Below are positions 11,664 to 30,140 of a stretch of 64,000 bases of DNA, in pieces. Both the position numbers and the translations under genes were made by a program. The stretch spans positions 124,001 through 188,000 of the forward strand of contig JANUWF010002353.1 in NCBI GenBank assembly GCA_026120185.1, given 5' to 3'. Below the pieces are notes generated by a model, which was not told the origin of the DNA, searched no databases, and worked only from the letters and a program-made list of their open reading frames with translations. The first letter of the stretch is position 1. Every line of letters starts with the position of its first letter. The stretch is from Voacanga thouarsii (lineage: Eukaryota; Streptophyta; Magnoliopsida; Gentianales; Apocynaceae).

Positions 11664-13424
11664 ATGGGTGGAGGCAATGGCCAGAAATCCAAGATGGCTC
11701 GTGAGAAAAACATGGAAAAGATGAAAGCCGCCAAGGGTAATCTAATCTTTAGGCCTTTGTGTGCACTCCCTCATCGTTCTCTTCTTTACATTTGTCAGGA
11801 TTTTCTTGTTTTTTTTTTAACTTCAGTCAGATTAGAGCTGATGAAAGGTCTCATGTCTGCGCAGGAAGTCAGCTGGAAACCAACAAAAAGGCCATGAACA
11901 TCCAGGTTTTTCTCTTTTCTTTGTTCTTGTTTTGATTTTAAGCAGTTAATTCTTTTCCTGTATAAGTAAGGAATTTTGCGCGTTCCTTCTGATCTGATCT
12001 ATATATTTTTATTTAATCTACATGAGTGTGAGTTATCATATGGACCTGTCATTTTTCGCCTTAAATAATTAGGGGAAGCTTAGGATAAAATCCATGAATA
12101 TGTGTGATTGACCATGGTCCCGGGTTCCCCTTACAATGAAGGCACCAAGATCAAGTTTATTGATAAGTGCAGGGGCTTGTACCTCTCATGCCAAGCTCTA
12201 TGCAATCGTTGAACTAATTGTGATTCTCCAAGTACAGGACGAAATAGTTTTAAAGAAGCAAAAGCTTCAATCTTTTTCTGTGTGCTAAGTGGTTTTATGT
12301 CTGATCTGGTGCCGGATATAGAGCTGCTGAGTTATGCTGTTGTCTTTCGCAAGTTAGCATATATTAGGACTTATTTACATTTCCGCAGGAGTCTTCTGCA
12401 CTTATGTAACTTCTTATTAAATTTCTGTAATTTGAATATCAATTTATGCTTCTAAAATTCTTACATTGTGGATGTTATTTTGTTTAAAATTGATTTTAAT
12501 TTTAGTTGGAGAGAAGAAGATGAATGTTTTTCCTTGATGGAACTTTCAAAATAAACAAATTTGAACTATAACATTTAATCACGAAATCATATTTTTCCAA
12601 ACGTTCCCAAGACAGCATAATCATGTTTTATGCAACTTTTGGGCCATATATAATGTGGGAGGTTAACTGGCAATGCTACTTGAATACATTTACGAAGAAG
12701 TAGTTACACTTCTCGAAAAGAAGGTTGCTCATCTTTTGCACATATGTGATATCTAACTTGCTTTCGATGTTTGATGTAATCCTGGCAAATACATGTAGAG
12801 TATTTAGTGAAGTACAAAAACACTAACACGGTCTTCACTTAAGAAACCTAAGGAAACTGTGTGAAGATTGGTATCATCAGTTGCCGATTTGACCTATCTA
12901 GCGCACCTTGGCTTGAAGATATAAAATTAGGATACAACAGTTTATTTTGGTGTCCCAGCAGCCAGCTTAACAATTAAAACCTCTAGTTTTCTCAGTGATA
13001 TATTTGGATCAACTTAAAGGAGATTGGAATTGTCCATTAGTGAGTCAAAAATATGATAGGCTTGAAAAAGTATAATTAGACTTTTGACATGAACCTCTAA
13101 GATAGCAAATTAATGTCTCAATTAGAAGATACATTTGATGTTAATTGTATTTCATTTTTATACATCTTTCATAACTTGGTCATATAATATTATGTTGACT
13201 TGTGATTTTGTAAATTGTTACTGCAAAAGTATATATATAACATTGACATTGCATACCTCAATTGTAAATTATTTCCTGATTTGCAATGTTTTGGGGGAAT
13301 GCAGTGCAAAGTGTGCATGCAGACGTTTATGTGCACTACCTCAGAGGTGAAGTGCAAGGAACATGCTGAAGCAAAGCACCCCAAATCTGATCTCTATGCA
13401 TGCTTTCCCCATCTGAAGAAATGA
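11664..13424 (+). CDS. 4F5/ZNF706-like small zinc-binding protein (At2g23090-like)
   Basis: The exons are 11664-11736, 11865-11905 and 13305-13424, all with GT-AG introns and consistent phases, giving 77 residues. The N-terminus MGGGNGQKSKMAREKNMEKM is the lysine-rich 4F5/SERF-like segment. Exon 3 encodes CKVCMQTFMCTTSEVKCKEH followed by AEAKHP, a CxxC plus Cys/His pattern like the zinc-binding fold of animal ZNF706 and plant At2g23090. The protein ends DLYACFPHLKK. Its cellular role is not established; the charged N-terminal half is shared with SERF modifiers of protein aggregation. The start is the first ATG after the TATA box and opens the conserved N-terminus. If the 18.85 kb tandem duplication is real, a second copy should lie left of this window. 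Confidence 0.92.
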
Positions 13425-13734
13425 TCTGAAAGTGGCAACAACCTTTTCAGGTGGATGGGTTTCAACTACCAATCAGCATTCTCAAGTTTGAAGCTATTTC
13501 AGTGTTGTTACTCTGATTGTGTTCCAAACTATTGATGGTTACTTAGTTTGAAACTCTGTGGTGTATGTTCATAAATGTATCTTCTTTAGCCTTTTTCCAA
13601 ATCCAAATTGCATGGAAATACATTGAATCTGATTTGCTAGCGGCATAAAAGGAATGTGTGTGCTACAGCTACCATGGATCAGTTAATTCCAAATTATGGA
13701 TCCCCTAAAATGAGAGGCCACAGAGTGATAAGAG

Positions 13735-14250
13735 TAAAGCTACAATCGAACACGAATGAATTGAATATCAAATTATTTTTGAGTTCGAGTTTGAATATAA
13801 TTGAATACTATTTGAGTTTGTTCGTTTATTATTCGAGTTCGAATTCGTTCTATTCGAGTTTGTTTAAGTTTGCATTCGAAAAACTTGATTAATGTTCGAG
13901 TTTATTTATTTTATATTTTATATTTTAAAATTTATAAAAATAATAATTTTAATTTTAATTAAAATAATTAAATATTATAATATTAAATAAATATATAATA
14001 ATATAATTAATTATAATATTAATATTATAATTATAATATAAAATTTATTAAGAATAAATTTTAATATTATAAAATATAAATAAAATAAATAATATAATTA
14101 ATTAATTTTTAAATATATATAATATGTTTAAGAACGTTTAAATTTGTTCGTTTATTATTTGAGTTCGTTTTTTAAACGAACGAATTTTATTCAAATACGA
14201 ACGAGTTTGAATAAATTTTTGTTCCGTTCAATTCGTTTACAGTTCTAAAT
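13735..14250. mobile_element. AT-rich element with inverted TTCGAATTCG/GAACGAAT ends
   Basis: Both flanks of an almost pure A/T core (13900-14120) are rich in inverted forms of one motif: GTTCGTTTATTATTCGAGTT on the left, and TTTAAACGAACGAATTTTAT with AAATACGAACGAGTTTGAAT on the right. A related structure occurs at 32815-33310. It contains no open reading frame of note. It follows the 3' end of the 4F5-like gene by about 300 bases. Confidence 0.45.
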
Positions 14251-14329
14251 AAAAATAAATACTTTAGGTGACTGTATATCAAAACCTCTCCTACTTGAGG
14301 TGTGATCAAGACCATTGTGGATGCTCTAA

Positions 14330-14880
14330 CCATATGTCCAAGTGATGAGAAGTCTTCTTCGTATGAGAGGATTCGCCTCGCCAAAGTTTGGCACTCACTC
14401 TCAATCTCGATTTCAACATTAACAAATTTCAGGTCCTTAATAAGGTAGATGCCTTCAAGGATGGCTATAGCCTCTTACCAAGTGCTGCTACCAATTCAAG
14501 TTACCTGCGGCCATGTTGTTTCATGATCCATCTACATTAAAGCTCGAAAGAGCCTATTGGATGGAGTGTCCTTTCTCACTCCCCAAGGTTTTAGCTGCAG
14601 AGCCTCGGTGTCAGTAGGAACCTGTCCTTCGGCCTTGCAAACTAGTTGCCGTAATTATGGTGAAATTACCAACATGCCTTTCCCCTTCAGCTTCAGTTGG
14701 CACATTGTTTGGCCTTGAGGATCAATCGCAGTATCCTTCATTTTGGTTGAAAGATTATGCAGTTCAATGCCTGGAACGCCAGCTTGCTCTCTTGATCGTT
14801 TGCTATTGCCGACTTCAGATTCAAGCAGCTCAAAGTCCTCATTAAGGAAGCTTGAAAGTGATGCGATTTCCACAGGCGGC
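14330..14880 (-). pseudogene. Degenerate LINE-like remnant with RNase H domain fragment
   Basis: Reading the minus strand around 14470-14340 gives a stretch like AILEGIYLIKDLKFVNVEIE, then SECQTLARRIL. This resembles the middle of the plant RNase H-like domain found in non-LTR retrotransposons and in related host proteins. Further upstream on the same strand (14873-14655) is DEDFELL-type text (LNEDFELLESEVGNSKRSRE) that may come from the same element. Stops and frame changes separate the pieces, so it is not functional. The assignment rests on motif resemblance only. Confidence 0.35.
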
Positions 14881-15346
14881 TGCCATTAGTCAATCCAGAG
14901 CAGCGTTAGTGATCCAGCTTTAAGTTGATAAACTCGATCATAGTTTCTAATTATTGATCCCATTAATTTTCAGGATTAGCAAAGAGAATCTGCTGCACCC
15001 TGGATACCATTACATGGAGGGACTAACACCTAGCAGCAAATATAAAGGGAACACATGTAACGTTCCTATCCAACAACTATCTTTAAGTGAGCTACTAATA
15101 TGAACGTTGAAGATGTTGTAAAGCATCACGAATAATAAAATAAAAATGGATCTTCCCGATAAGAACTCGGTATTGTACTATGACACGAGATATACAATGA
15201 TGTCAAGGGAAGATGTGCCGGAAGAAATGCAGTTAAGAGAATTCAAACTGCAATAAACTTAACTGCACTGCACAGCAATATTCTGTTAAAGGAATCATGA
15301 ATTACAACACAGATTCATGTATTGATGACACCAAAGACGGCCATGG

Positions 15347-20206
<4,860 letters not shown>

Positions 20207-20697
20207 AGCTATGAGGGGATTGGAAGATGATTCTACGGCTGAATCAATTAGAACTTAGCTAGAGTGTGACTGAGTGGGTTGCCGACACCAACATCATCAG
20301 TTAAAAATCATGGGATGGATGCTTGCTTTTTCTTTCGCAAAGGTATGAACTTGGTCCTCGATCATAGAACTACCAAAAATCAGGTATGGACTGAATATTT
20401 CACCAAAATGGAATTTTTAGTACTAGTTTTTGAAAATGGAATTTTTAGTACTAGTTTTTTTCAGAAAAAGTTTGAATGAAGAGATTGAGAATTGACAACA
20501 GTACATCTTCAATTAAATTATTATCTTAAAAATTTTAAATTTCTTTCTAATAAATATTAATTTGAATAGACTTTTTTTTAAATTTAATTATGAAGTTATT
20601 TTTTAAAAAAATTAAATTGGTCAAATAATAAATATGAAAGATTATGGGTTCGGATCCCTTGTGGGACTTCCTTAATTTAGATCTTTATACTCCCTCC

Positions 20698-20932
20698 CTT
20701 CTATAATATTAATCTTTACTGTTCCTAATAATAAATAGTCAAAAACTTTTAAAAAAATTTTAAAATTATTTTTATATTTTTATTTTTATTTATTATTCTC
20801 TTTTTTTTATTTCTAAAATATTTAAATAAAAATATTTTAAGAAGAAAAAATATAAAATTATCTTATTTTTAAAAATTTTAATACGTATAAAATTAAATCA
20901 AACGACTTATATTATAAAATGGAGAGAGTAAT
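20698..20932. mobile_element. MITE-like element, right copy
   Basis: Identical partner of 1848-2082. It lies in the 1.6 kb between the CK2 alpha start and the TAF4 stop. Confidence 0.6.
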
Positions 20933-21791
20933 TTTTTTACTGATTAGAACTACAAGACAGATTCAATTCGATTAAAAAGGTTATATCAAATTGAATCGAA
21001 TTTAATCTGACATAACCTTTTTTATTGAGCCAAAAAAAAAAAAAGAAAAGAAAAAACAATAGCTCAATGATCACTGCAGTAGAAGAATTTAAGAACCAAA
21101 GAAAAAGCAGAAACAAAGTGTTAACCAAAGAAAGAAAGAACAAAACAGACTGATTAAGGGGCACCATGCAACGAAATGAAAACAAGCGTACATATTTCAA
21201 CCATCTCAAATATTGCTCACTCTACATGTCAATCCAGGAGAAAATTCTATGCTGGCATGACTTGGTTAAAAGTCTATTTGCACGTATTTCACCTAGAGGA
21301 CATCGATAATCCATGACTCAGCTAACAAGATATATACAACCCCAAAAGATGGACTACTAGGAAAAGATAATGATTTGCAGTTGCATAAGCTTTTTCTGGG
21401 ATTTCAACATCAGAAGGTGGCCTCAAGCCAAATCCTACAAACATTTGGTGAAGCAGCCCTGCACCATCAACAATGGAATTGCAGTTTGCCCTAGAAAACC
21501 AAAATTCAGTTAGCTGAGGAGGACATACTTCTTCCATCCTAACCACTTCAAATTTTGTTATGCTTTAATAAATCCCCAGCGCCTGTTAGCACCTGTTTGA
21601 TGCACAAATCAAAAAGCACACCACTAAGCAGGGTGAAAGGTTCAATGCTGGATTCACAAACAGTTGGATTAATTTCCACGCAAGCTGCACAGAAAACCAG
21701 ATCACATTACCAAGAAGTTGAGGGGAAATTTTTTTATGCAGTCATCTTTTTGGGAGATTAAGCCATTGCTGCCTTGGTAATTCCAACTCCG

Positions 21792-24700
21792 TTATTCTGC
21801 TGCAGAATCATTATGGATTTTTTCATACAACCGATACATTAGTGTCGATTTTGACATTTGCGGCTCCCTTTCTAGGACAGCTATCACATCCTTAACAGAT
21901 ATTCTGCGTGTCACCTTAGAGGGAGGCACAATAACTTGATTTCTTCCAACTTTTCTAACTGCCCCTGCACAAGAAATCAGTAAGGAGCGCCAAAAAGAAA
22001 AATGACATCTAAAGAAGCATATCCTAGAAATGACAATTGAGGTTATCAATAAACAGATAGATTGAAGGTAATCCAACACCACCAGCATCTGGGGGTGAGG
22101 ACAAATTACAAATAAAACTCTACACATCATTATTAAGATTGTAAAAGAAGTAAATGTTACTGAACAAAAAGCAGTCATGTGCACAAAAAGAAATAGATTA
22201 GCACAAGTACGAGAATAAAGCCAATTCTACACTATTAAGCCTGCGTCATAAGCAAAGTCAAACAACCCAAATTAGAAGATATAGGAGAGCTGAAAATGCT
22301 CAGAAGGCAGCTCGATTGCTAACAGAACTTCATTGACCTTAATCAAATCCTCTGCACCTACCATGACAAACTTCCCAAAATATATCAGATGGCTCTAATT
22401 TTTATTGTACTAAGAGGAGGAATCTACGAGGTTATAGGGATCACAGCAAAAACATGGAAGTCAAATCGTGAATGATGTGCACTCAGACGGTGCCAGAACT
22501 ATAATCAATGTTTAACAGTAACACTGCACACGCCTAACCTTCTTCGGCCCTCCAATGTCTGGAGCCCAGTACACCAAGTTTGCTCTTTATGCATTCATAT
22601 AATCAAAGCATTGCACTAGCTTATCTCCGGCTGCCTCTCTGTTTTGGTTATTCTGTAAGCCAATATGGATCCCTTATTTTTTTGTCTGGAGGAAGGAAAA
22701 AGGAAAAGAGGGAGTGGGGTGGGGTGTGGAAAGCTAAATCAAATTATCTCTCTCATTTCAACACTAGATGAATCTCCAAATCAGACCTCAGTAGGTAAGT
22801 GATTATCAAAGCAAAATCCATCACCGTACATAATGTCTTTCTTCCCTCTAAAACTGGGATTGCTACTGTGTAAAATGCCAAAAAGACCACTATTCAACTT
22901 TCATCCACTACCTTGGAATTTCATAAGATTCAAAATAGTCGACAAGTTGAGCTCAGAGAGATCAAGATCAGTTCACTTAGTAAGTAAAACTAAAAAGAAG
23001 CTTATAGCTAGCTTAATAGCAGTAGCAACAGCTTTCGGATAAACAGATATCAGTGATAGATAGCCAAAGAACGAAATATACCAGGAGTGGTGGAAGAAGA
23101 AGACTGGCCCCTTTTGTCTGCTTCTTGGTTATCTCTTTTTGCTGATGACACCTTTCGGCCAGTATCTTTTCCAGGGTGTGAACCAGATGCAGCATCAATT
23201 CCTCCTTCACGTTTCTGCCGGGCCTGCTCAGCCATAAGTTGCCATTTCGAGAACATGTCATCTCCTCCGACAGCAGCTCTGGCAGCGACATTTGCAGCAG
23301 TTGTACGCATCTTGTCATCTTCTTCCTTGTTTGCCTATAAATGCTTGGTCAGAGAGAACTAAAATATCTACAGCAGCAAAAGGATGGAGCATACAGTGTC
23401 TGGAAAAGAATAAAATGCTTCATACCTTTGGAGCTTTTGCACGACTTTCATCTTTGTCCTTCTCACCATCAACTGAAGGATTACCTTCAGGCTGCTTAAC
23501 AAGATGCAGAACGCCAGTTGAATACATACTCTAATTAGTGAAAAATAGAACTGAAATTACAATAGACATGGTTAGTTTACTCATAAGTAGAAGCATGATA
23601 GACTCACTTCATTCAGTCTTTGGAGCTTTTCTGCTTCAGCCTGCTTTTTCTCCCATTCCTCCCTAGCTTTTCGGTTCATCGACATGATTTGTTGACGAAC
23701 ATCAGAGGTGATTATAGTTTTGTGGCGAGCCTTCTCTATATCCAGTCGCTATAGAAATGAATACACTTAAGAAATAAATAGAACTGTTTTCTTTCCTTTA
23801 ATTATAACAAGCAAAGATGATGCAAAAACCTGCTTTGACAATCTGATAAGATTCCATATCAGTCCGCGCATTCTTTCTTCCACACACTGAAAGTTGAGTA
23901 CTTATTCGAATCACAAAATTCAGGGTAAATTGCAATGAAACTAAAAATATCAAAGTCTAACCAGTGACAAGCATCGTTCCACATCATTGTTGATATTCTT
24001 TAGGCCACTTTTTGCCACTGCCACAGGGACAAAAGTAATACCATAAAAGCTCAATTTCAAAATTGCACCTTTGCACAAATGAGTCAGTATATTAAAAGCA
24101 ACAGCAATTGTCATTGTAAAGAAAGCTTTACTAATTTCTGCTAGTTTCCGCTGAAGTGGAACTTTCTCCAAAATTAGCCTTTCTTCTTCTTCTTGCACAA
24201 CTCGTCGAGATGCTTCTGATACACGACTGTCTTCCTTTGGCCCAGAAAATAGTTGCTCTTCCTCTTCCTATTGAGCATATTAAAATACATAAGGAAACAA
24301 AAATGATTATTACTGGAATTCCTGGCATTTCATATAATACACTTATGTGACTTCTCAAAATTGAATTTTCAGGTTTTCCTTCTTTTTTGTTTTGGATTTG
24401 TTTTGTTGGGGGTGGAGGTTGCAGGGGACAGAAGAAGGGGTCAGCGATATTACCCGGAGATTAACACCACTGACAGCAGTGACATCATTGAGTTGTTCAA
24501 TGCTTTGATCCAGAAAGGCGCCGGTTACTTTTTGCTTCTTACTAGAACGTGGCAAATAAATTTGAATAATGCATGTTAGATCTTTAACTTTGGTAAAAAC
24601 AATATGAAGTGCTTCATTATTTAAAACAGGATCTCATGTAATCCATCTTGGAAGGGTTATGTCACCTTGACGGGAGTGGTGGAGACCCAAGTGCTTCCAG

Positions 24701-27700
24701 GGGCTTCTTTTGGCCAACTGAAGGTTTTTTAGGAGCCGCCTTGGCATTGTTTCCGAGTGCAATTGGAGAGTTTGCAGGAGGTATTCTGGAATTTAACTGG
24801 CAAAACAGAGAGGGTGGAAAGAACAAGGAAAGAGGTCATGTGAAGTAACGACAATAAATACAGTTAACTCTAGACTGCTATAGTAAACACTAAGAATAAC
24901 AGTTTCTGTTGAGATATTAAAGGTTATTTCTGGAAATTTCAGAAGAAAGGAAATATTATACCAAGCCAACAGAGAAAATCAGATGCAAAGACAAAATGAG
25001 ATAAGGTAACTTAGAGTTGAGAAAAACTGCAAGGTTGAGTACAGAGATCAAATAATAACCAGTTTACACAAGTATATGGAGGCTACAATTAATGTTCATC
25101 AGCTCATCTACAATCTCAATTTGTGAAAACCAATCCAGCAATCTAATACAGGAAAAAGGACAACCAGTCTGACTATTAAAAGAAGTTAAAACTGAACCGC
25201 AGAGGCAGTTATTCTTGTTTATACTAATTATACATATGCTCTTACTACAGCTACAAATCCACATAAGTCCTAGATGAGAAACCGATTTCTGGTAAGAAAA
25301 ATTTACAATGAGCAAGTCAACAGAAACCAGTAGCAATTTGTGTCACTGCTTCAAGCTTTTCGACTTATCTTCAGTTATATTCAGCAAAACCAACTTAGAA
25401 GACAGCGACTGTGTACATTAAAGACACTAACATAAGCCAAGAGCTAAAGTGGAGAGAAAGAAGGCTGCTAACAAATCCCAATCTCAATTAGAGGAATTAA
25501 AATGATTACCGTACTATTAGAGTCCACCTGAGTTGGAATGGATGATGATATTGAATTCGTGGGTATTGTGCTTGTTGGCATTGAGAACCCCACTCTAGAG
25601 GTCTGCATCTCAAATGATTCATCCTTTGAGGTTCCAGGAAGAGTATTCCCCTGTTCAGGATGCACAGAAGACAAGGAAGATAATCCATGTGGAGCAGAAA
25701 ATTGTTTGTATTGTTCATTTGACTGATCAGTTGGTTCTGGTTTAACATAACTCATGGATGATGGAACCCCACTTTTCTGCGACAGTGCTGAACTGCTTGC
25801 TATATGGGCATGAGTTGCACCATGCAATCTTTTCTGATCAAACTTTGGCATGCTAGTCACATTCATGCCCTGAGTTGCTGTTCCTAATTGAGACGTGCTG
25901 ATGCCCTGATGAGCTGGAATTTGTCTCGTCTGAGAGTCCTGAGGTTGCTGTTTGACAGTCACTGCCGAAGAATTAGTATTCATAGTTGAGTGTGGATGAT
26001 AGTTACTCCCACTACTTCCAAATGCAGGAAATGATGCTTGTGAGAAGTGAACATGCTGTTGCTGCTGCTTGTTAATTCCCTGAACTGGGAAAGAAGAGTG
26101 ATCCCTATCCTGATTTTTTGAGATTAAACTAGAAGTGGACATTTGGCTTGCTTGCATTCCAAGCGAATCTGATTGGCGTTCGACCTCACGTGATTTTAGA
26201 GAATTACTATCAGTTGCCTGATTGCTTGAATCCGTCGTCATTTGTACTGCAAATGATGAAGCAAAATTAGTAAGGAGAACAGTTTAGGCACTTGTAACAG
26301 AAGTCATGCAAATAATTCAGATTCAGGTAAAATATAGAACCAGTAGATGAGGGCAGCTGGTGCTGCTGAGATGGAGCTTGTGACTGCAGTGGAAGCTGAC
26401 TTGGCACATTCTGTGAGTTTTTAGCAGCCTGTTTTCATTTTTTTTAGTATCAATCTTTAACATTCTTTGAACAAGTATTTAATATGCATCTCATAAATTT
26501 TGCAGCTTTGCAACTCACCTGAGATTGCATCTTATACACAGCCATCTTTAGCATTTGGTCCCCCACAATACTCCTCATATGTCGAACAAAACCCTCTTTA
26601 GAGATCTCATTTTTCTAAAAACAAACATGCCCGGTAAGAATGAAATAGTGAAATGCTCCAAATTCAGACAAGAATATGATATTTCATAGAATCTACAAAC
26701 CCACCCTTAGTTTAAGATAAAGAGTACTAAGTTGCATTGCTCTGTCTTTATCTAGTTGGGGCTGTATGACTGGAAGCAACAGCGCAAAAGGCACTTGTTT
26801 CCCACGATTAATACTACTTGCCTGTTGATTACTGCTACCTGTAGCCATAGATGGTTGATTACTTGCTACTGGAGCTATGGCCTGTTGATTATTTATGCCT
26901 ATAGCTAGAGCCTGTTGAGCACTAAGTCCTGTCATAGATTGCTGTTGGTTATTCATACTCTGTAAATTTGCAAGCTCAGGATCATGATCTACATTTTGCT
27001 TTTTCTGAGGCCCTTGGTTATGGACTGGAATATTTTCAGAATCTTGCATAGTCAATACTTGAGAAACATTAAGCAAATTTGGATCAGCTTGTGATTGAAA
27101 GGGGTCAACTGATGGCTTCTGATTCTCTAAGGCAGATCCATGTTGCTTCAAGCCCATTTCAGCTGATTGTGGCTCGTTTTGTTGTACAACCATAGCGTCT
27201 GGCTGACTTCTAGAATTAGCATTTTCATCGTGTGTGGAAGTTTGCCACTGGGAAAGAAACTGATTTGATGTATAACTGCTTCCTTGAGATAACGCAGCTA
27301 CAGTTACAATCAAAGGTATCAGCACAGTGAAGCTTTTAGTAGAAAATCAAAGTTGCCCACACAGCCAGGATCCAAAAGTAAACAAGCATAAGGAATCTCT
27401 TAATCAAGAAATCAATTGTTTAGCAACTTTTACGCCAAAGTTAACACTCAAATAAGTAATTAAAAAGACATCAAAATAAGAACATAGGTGATCTATATTT
27501 CCATGAATGGACAAAGGAAGTCAAGTGGACGAACACACACACACACAGCTATTAGTCAATATACTAAACATATACACAGTATAATGTCATCTAAGACAAC
27601 AAAAACAAATTAGCAAATATCTTAAACTAAAAGATTTTTTTTTTTTTTTTGTATTTAAAGGCATCTAGAAATGCAATTCCAAGGAAATTCACTACCAGAT

Positions 27701-27815
27701 ATGTCCTATAACTTGTAGACACCTACTAACCACAGCCAAATAAAGTAATTAATTCTTATTTGAACAACAATTTTCCATTCTCATTCCAAACCAAAATTTC
27801 AGTTTAATTCAAATA

Positions 27816-27883
<68 letters not shown>

Positions 27884-28787
27884 GTATTTTTGGTTTCTCA
27901 AAAACTATCATCTACTCCCAACACATCATATTCTCTCTATTTGGACCCTACCTGATGCCACATATTTAATATTTTTTTACAAAACACATCTCAAATTATT
28001 TCTTATCCACTTACATCCAATTCCTCTTGTACAATTCAAAGGCAAGAAACTTGGATCCTTGACAGATATGAATAAAAAAGTGAGAGTAGAAGATTTCATT
28101 TATATCACCCTCTCTCTTGTAAATTCAAATCCTCGTCACCACATTACATGATCAAAACGGAAGAAAATTAAAACAATTGTTCTGTCCAAAAGGAAGTACC
28201 TATCAAAATCATTATTGAGTCAGTTGAAGAACTCATTAGGGGAAAACAGAGAAAACACACAGAAGGACTAACAGCAGCTAGTCATACAAATAAGACACAA
28301 CATAGAATGCCTTTTTTTTTCCTTTTGTTTTTTTCCAATTTGAAATATACTACATAGCCCTTGAAAAACCTAAAAAAATTTTAGTCCGTACCCAATATTG
28401 GAATAATTTTCATGAAAGCTTTTGCTATATTTCTCAACTTCCTTCCGTTTCAAACATACTACAAAGGCAATTCAGCTATAACCCGTATGAGAAAAGAATT
28501 GCTAGGAAACAATGGACACAATACTGGAATTGACAGATTCATACTACTATCCGAATCGGAGGGCTGAGATGTCATATCGCCTTCTATATCCCTGTTAAGA
28601 GCAGCTGTGAAGGCCTCCACGTCAGCCCCAGAATGCATTGTCTCATCCTGCAAATAACCATAACGATAATTCGTAAAAATCCAATCTTTACATTCAAAAT
28701 CTTTAATCACAGTGCTCCAATGGTAGATGTGAGAGAGAGCACAAGAACCTCATCTTCTTCGAGAAGTTTCATGATTGAAGGGTCCAT
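21792..28787 (-). CDS. TAF4: TFIID subunit TAF4 (TAF4b-like), complete, 15 exons
   Basis: Exons from the 5' end: 28749-28787, 28545-28647, 26705-27297, 26519-26614, 26341-26428, 25510-26246, 24666-24796, 24454-24541, 24132-24267, 23962-24017, 23830-23886, 23608-23748, 23426-23530, 23082-23334, 21792-21964. Phases agree throughout, giving 931 residues. It begins [14 protein letters not shown] Gln/Asn/Ser-rich region follows. The RST domain (about residues 215-277) includes [20 protein letters not shown], the interaction module shared with RCD1 and SRO proteins. A long Q/S-rich low-complexity exon comes next. The TAF4 C-terminal domain (about 596-931) includes [20 protein letters not shown] and NDVERCLSL, and ends [20 protein letters not shown]. 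The product acts in the nucleus as a core TFIID scaffold, pairing with TAF12 through its histone-fold region. No frame defects were found. The last 2.5 exons are duplicated at 2942-4673. Confidence 0.95.
27815..27881. repeat. (ATT)n microsatellite in TAF4 intron 2
   Basis: About 22 uninterrupted ATT units lie within the 1.2 kb intron between the second and third TAF4 exons. This is likely a polymorphic marker. Confidence 0.95.
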
Positions 28788-30140
28788 TAGATTCTACGTA
28801 GGTGTGTATATATATATATGCCAACACAAGTTACAATGCTCAAGATTGGTACACGAAAATTGCTGGATATTGTTGAAATTCGTAAATAAACAACGATTTC
28901 GAGAGGGGTCAGTTGCGTTTGCTCGTGATTGAATCCGATAAATTAACAATTTCCGAGATATGGAGACCCAGGAGCAAACTGAAATATCGAGCTTCCCTCT
29001 TAAGAAAAATAAGAGAAGAGCACGAAGCACCCCTATTACAGTCCCTCGGGTTTTTATAGATCGAGAAAAAGTCAAAAAACCCAGCTTGCCTCTCAGTGTT
29101 GGTTTTTATTTATTTATTTATTTTGTTTTTTTTCCCTATTCGGCCAGGGGGACGGCCCGGGCATGCGGCATCCCTTAATTATTCGGACGCTGGGGTAAAA
29201 CCATTTTTTTTTTATTTTAGAGATAAATAAAGTTAGTGTAGATTCAATTTTTTATACAAATCAAATTCTTAATCGTTAATATATATATATATATATATAT
29301 AATAAAAATTACAAAAAATTATTATTGTGATACGTGATAATATCCGTAACTCTTATTGTACCACATGTTAATATAGGTATTGAATTTAAATTAATATTTT
29401 TGTAAAAATATAAAAAATTATGAATTTTGATAATTAATAATTTTTTTAAAAATTATAAAATCATAAATAAAAATTAATACTTAATAAATTCTTAAAAATT
29501 TATAAAGTCATAATTAAAAGTTATTTATTTATGTATTTTATTTTATGTCTCTTCTTATAAAGTACGAGTATCAAATTAGTCTAATATAATAAAATTTAAA
29601 ATTTCTTTTAAAAAGATTGTCCTGATTTACAAATTATATAAATTACTATATTATTTAGATAGAAATTTTATTTATTTTTTAAATAATATAAAAATATAAT
29701 TTTAAATTTTATAAAAGGTTTACACAATTAAAAATTAATATTTAAATTTATTAAATAATAGAATTGTTGATTTTTTATAATTAAAATTTATTTATATTAA
29801 ATTAAATTTTCACCAAAATAAAAAAATAATAATCTAAGTACATTGTGGGCTAAAGCCAGAAGGGAAAAAAACTCAAACCAATGGAACCGATCCCATATTT
29901 GGGCCATGCTGTGATGAGCCCAATTGGAATACAACAAGTACCCATGAAAATTAAAATTAGGGCCATTAACAGCATTACCGACATCTCCCGCCACCGCCTA
30001 AACGAACTCCCGGGACTGCCCAAAACTCTCACCATTTTCTCAGCAATTATTTTCAACCCTAATTATTGCAAAATTAAAAAGAATCTGCAAATTTTCCACT
30101 GCTCCCAAAAGAATAGGAATATTTGATCTAATTTTTCAAA
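28788..30140. promoter_or_regulatory. Divergent intergenic region between TAF4 and the Mpv17-like gene
   Basis: The two genes are transcribed away from each other from this 1.35 kb. The TAF4-proximal part (28788-29170) is the likely 5' UTR and promoter. It includes a purine-rich stretch near 29000 and a short GC-rich block, GGGGGACGGCCCGGGCATGC, near 29148. The middle (29200-29820) is AT-rich without recognisable genes and holds a (TA)n run near 29280. The right 300 bases are the likely promoter of the Mpv17-like gene. Confidence 0.5.

Noticed and set aside
25538..25748. Overlapping frames on both strands inside the Gln/Ser-rich TAF4 exon
   Set aside because: Shadows of the real reading frame, which is fixed by splice phase on both sides.
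27815..27881. CRISPR-like or regulatory array
   Set aside because: It is a simple (ATT)n microsatellite in an intron; nothing in this eukaryotic window resembles spacer-repeat arrays.
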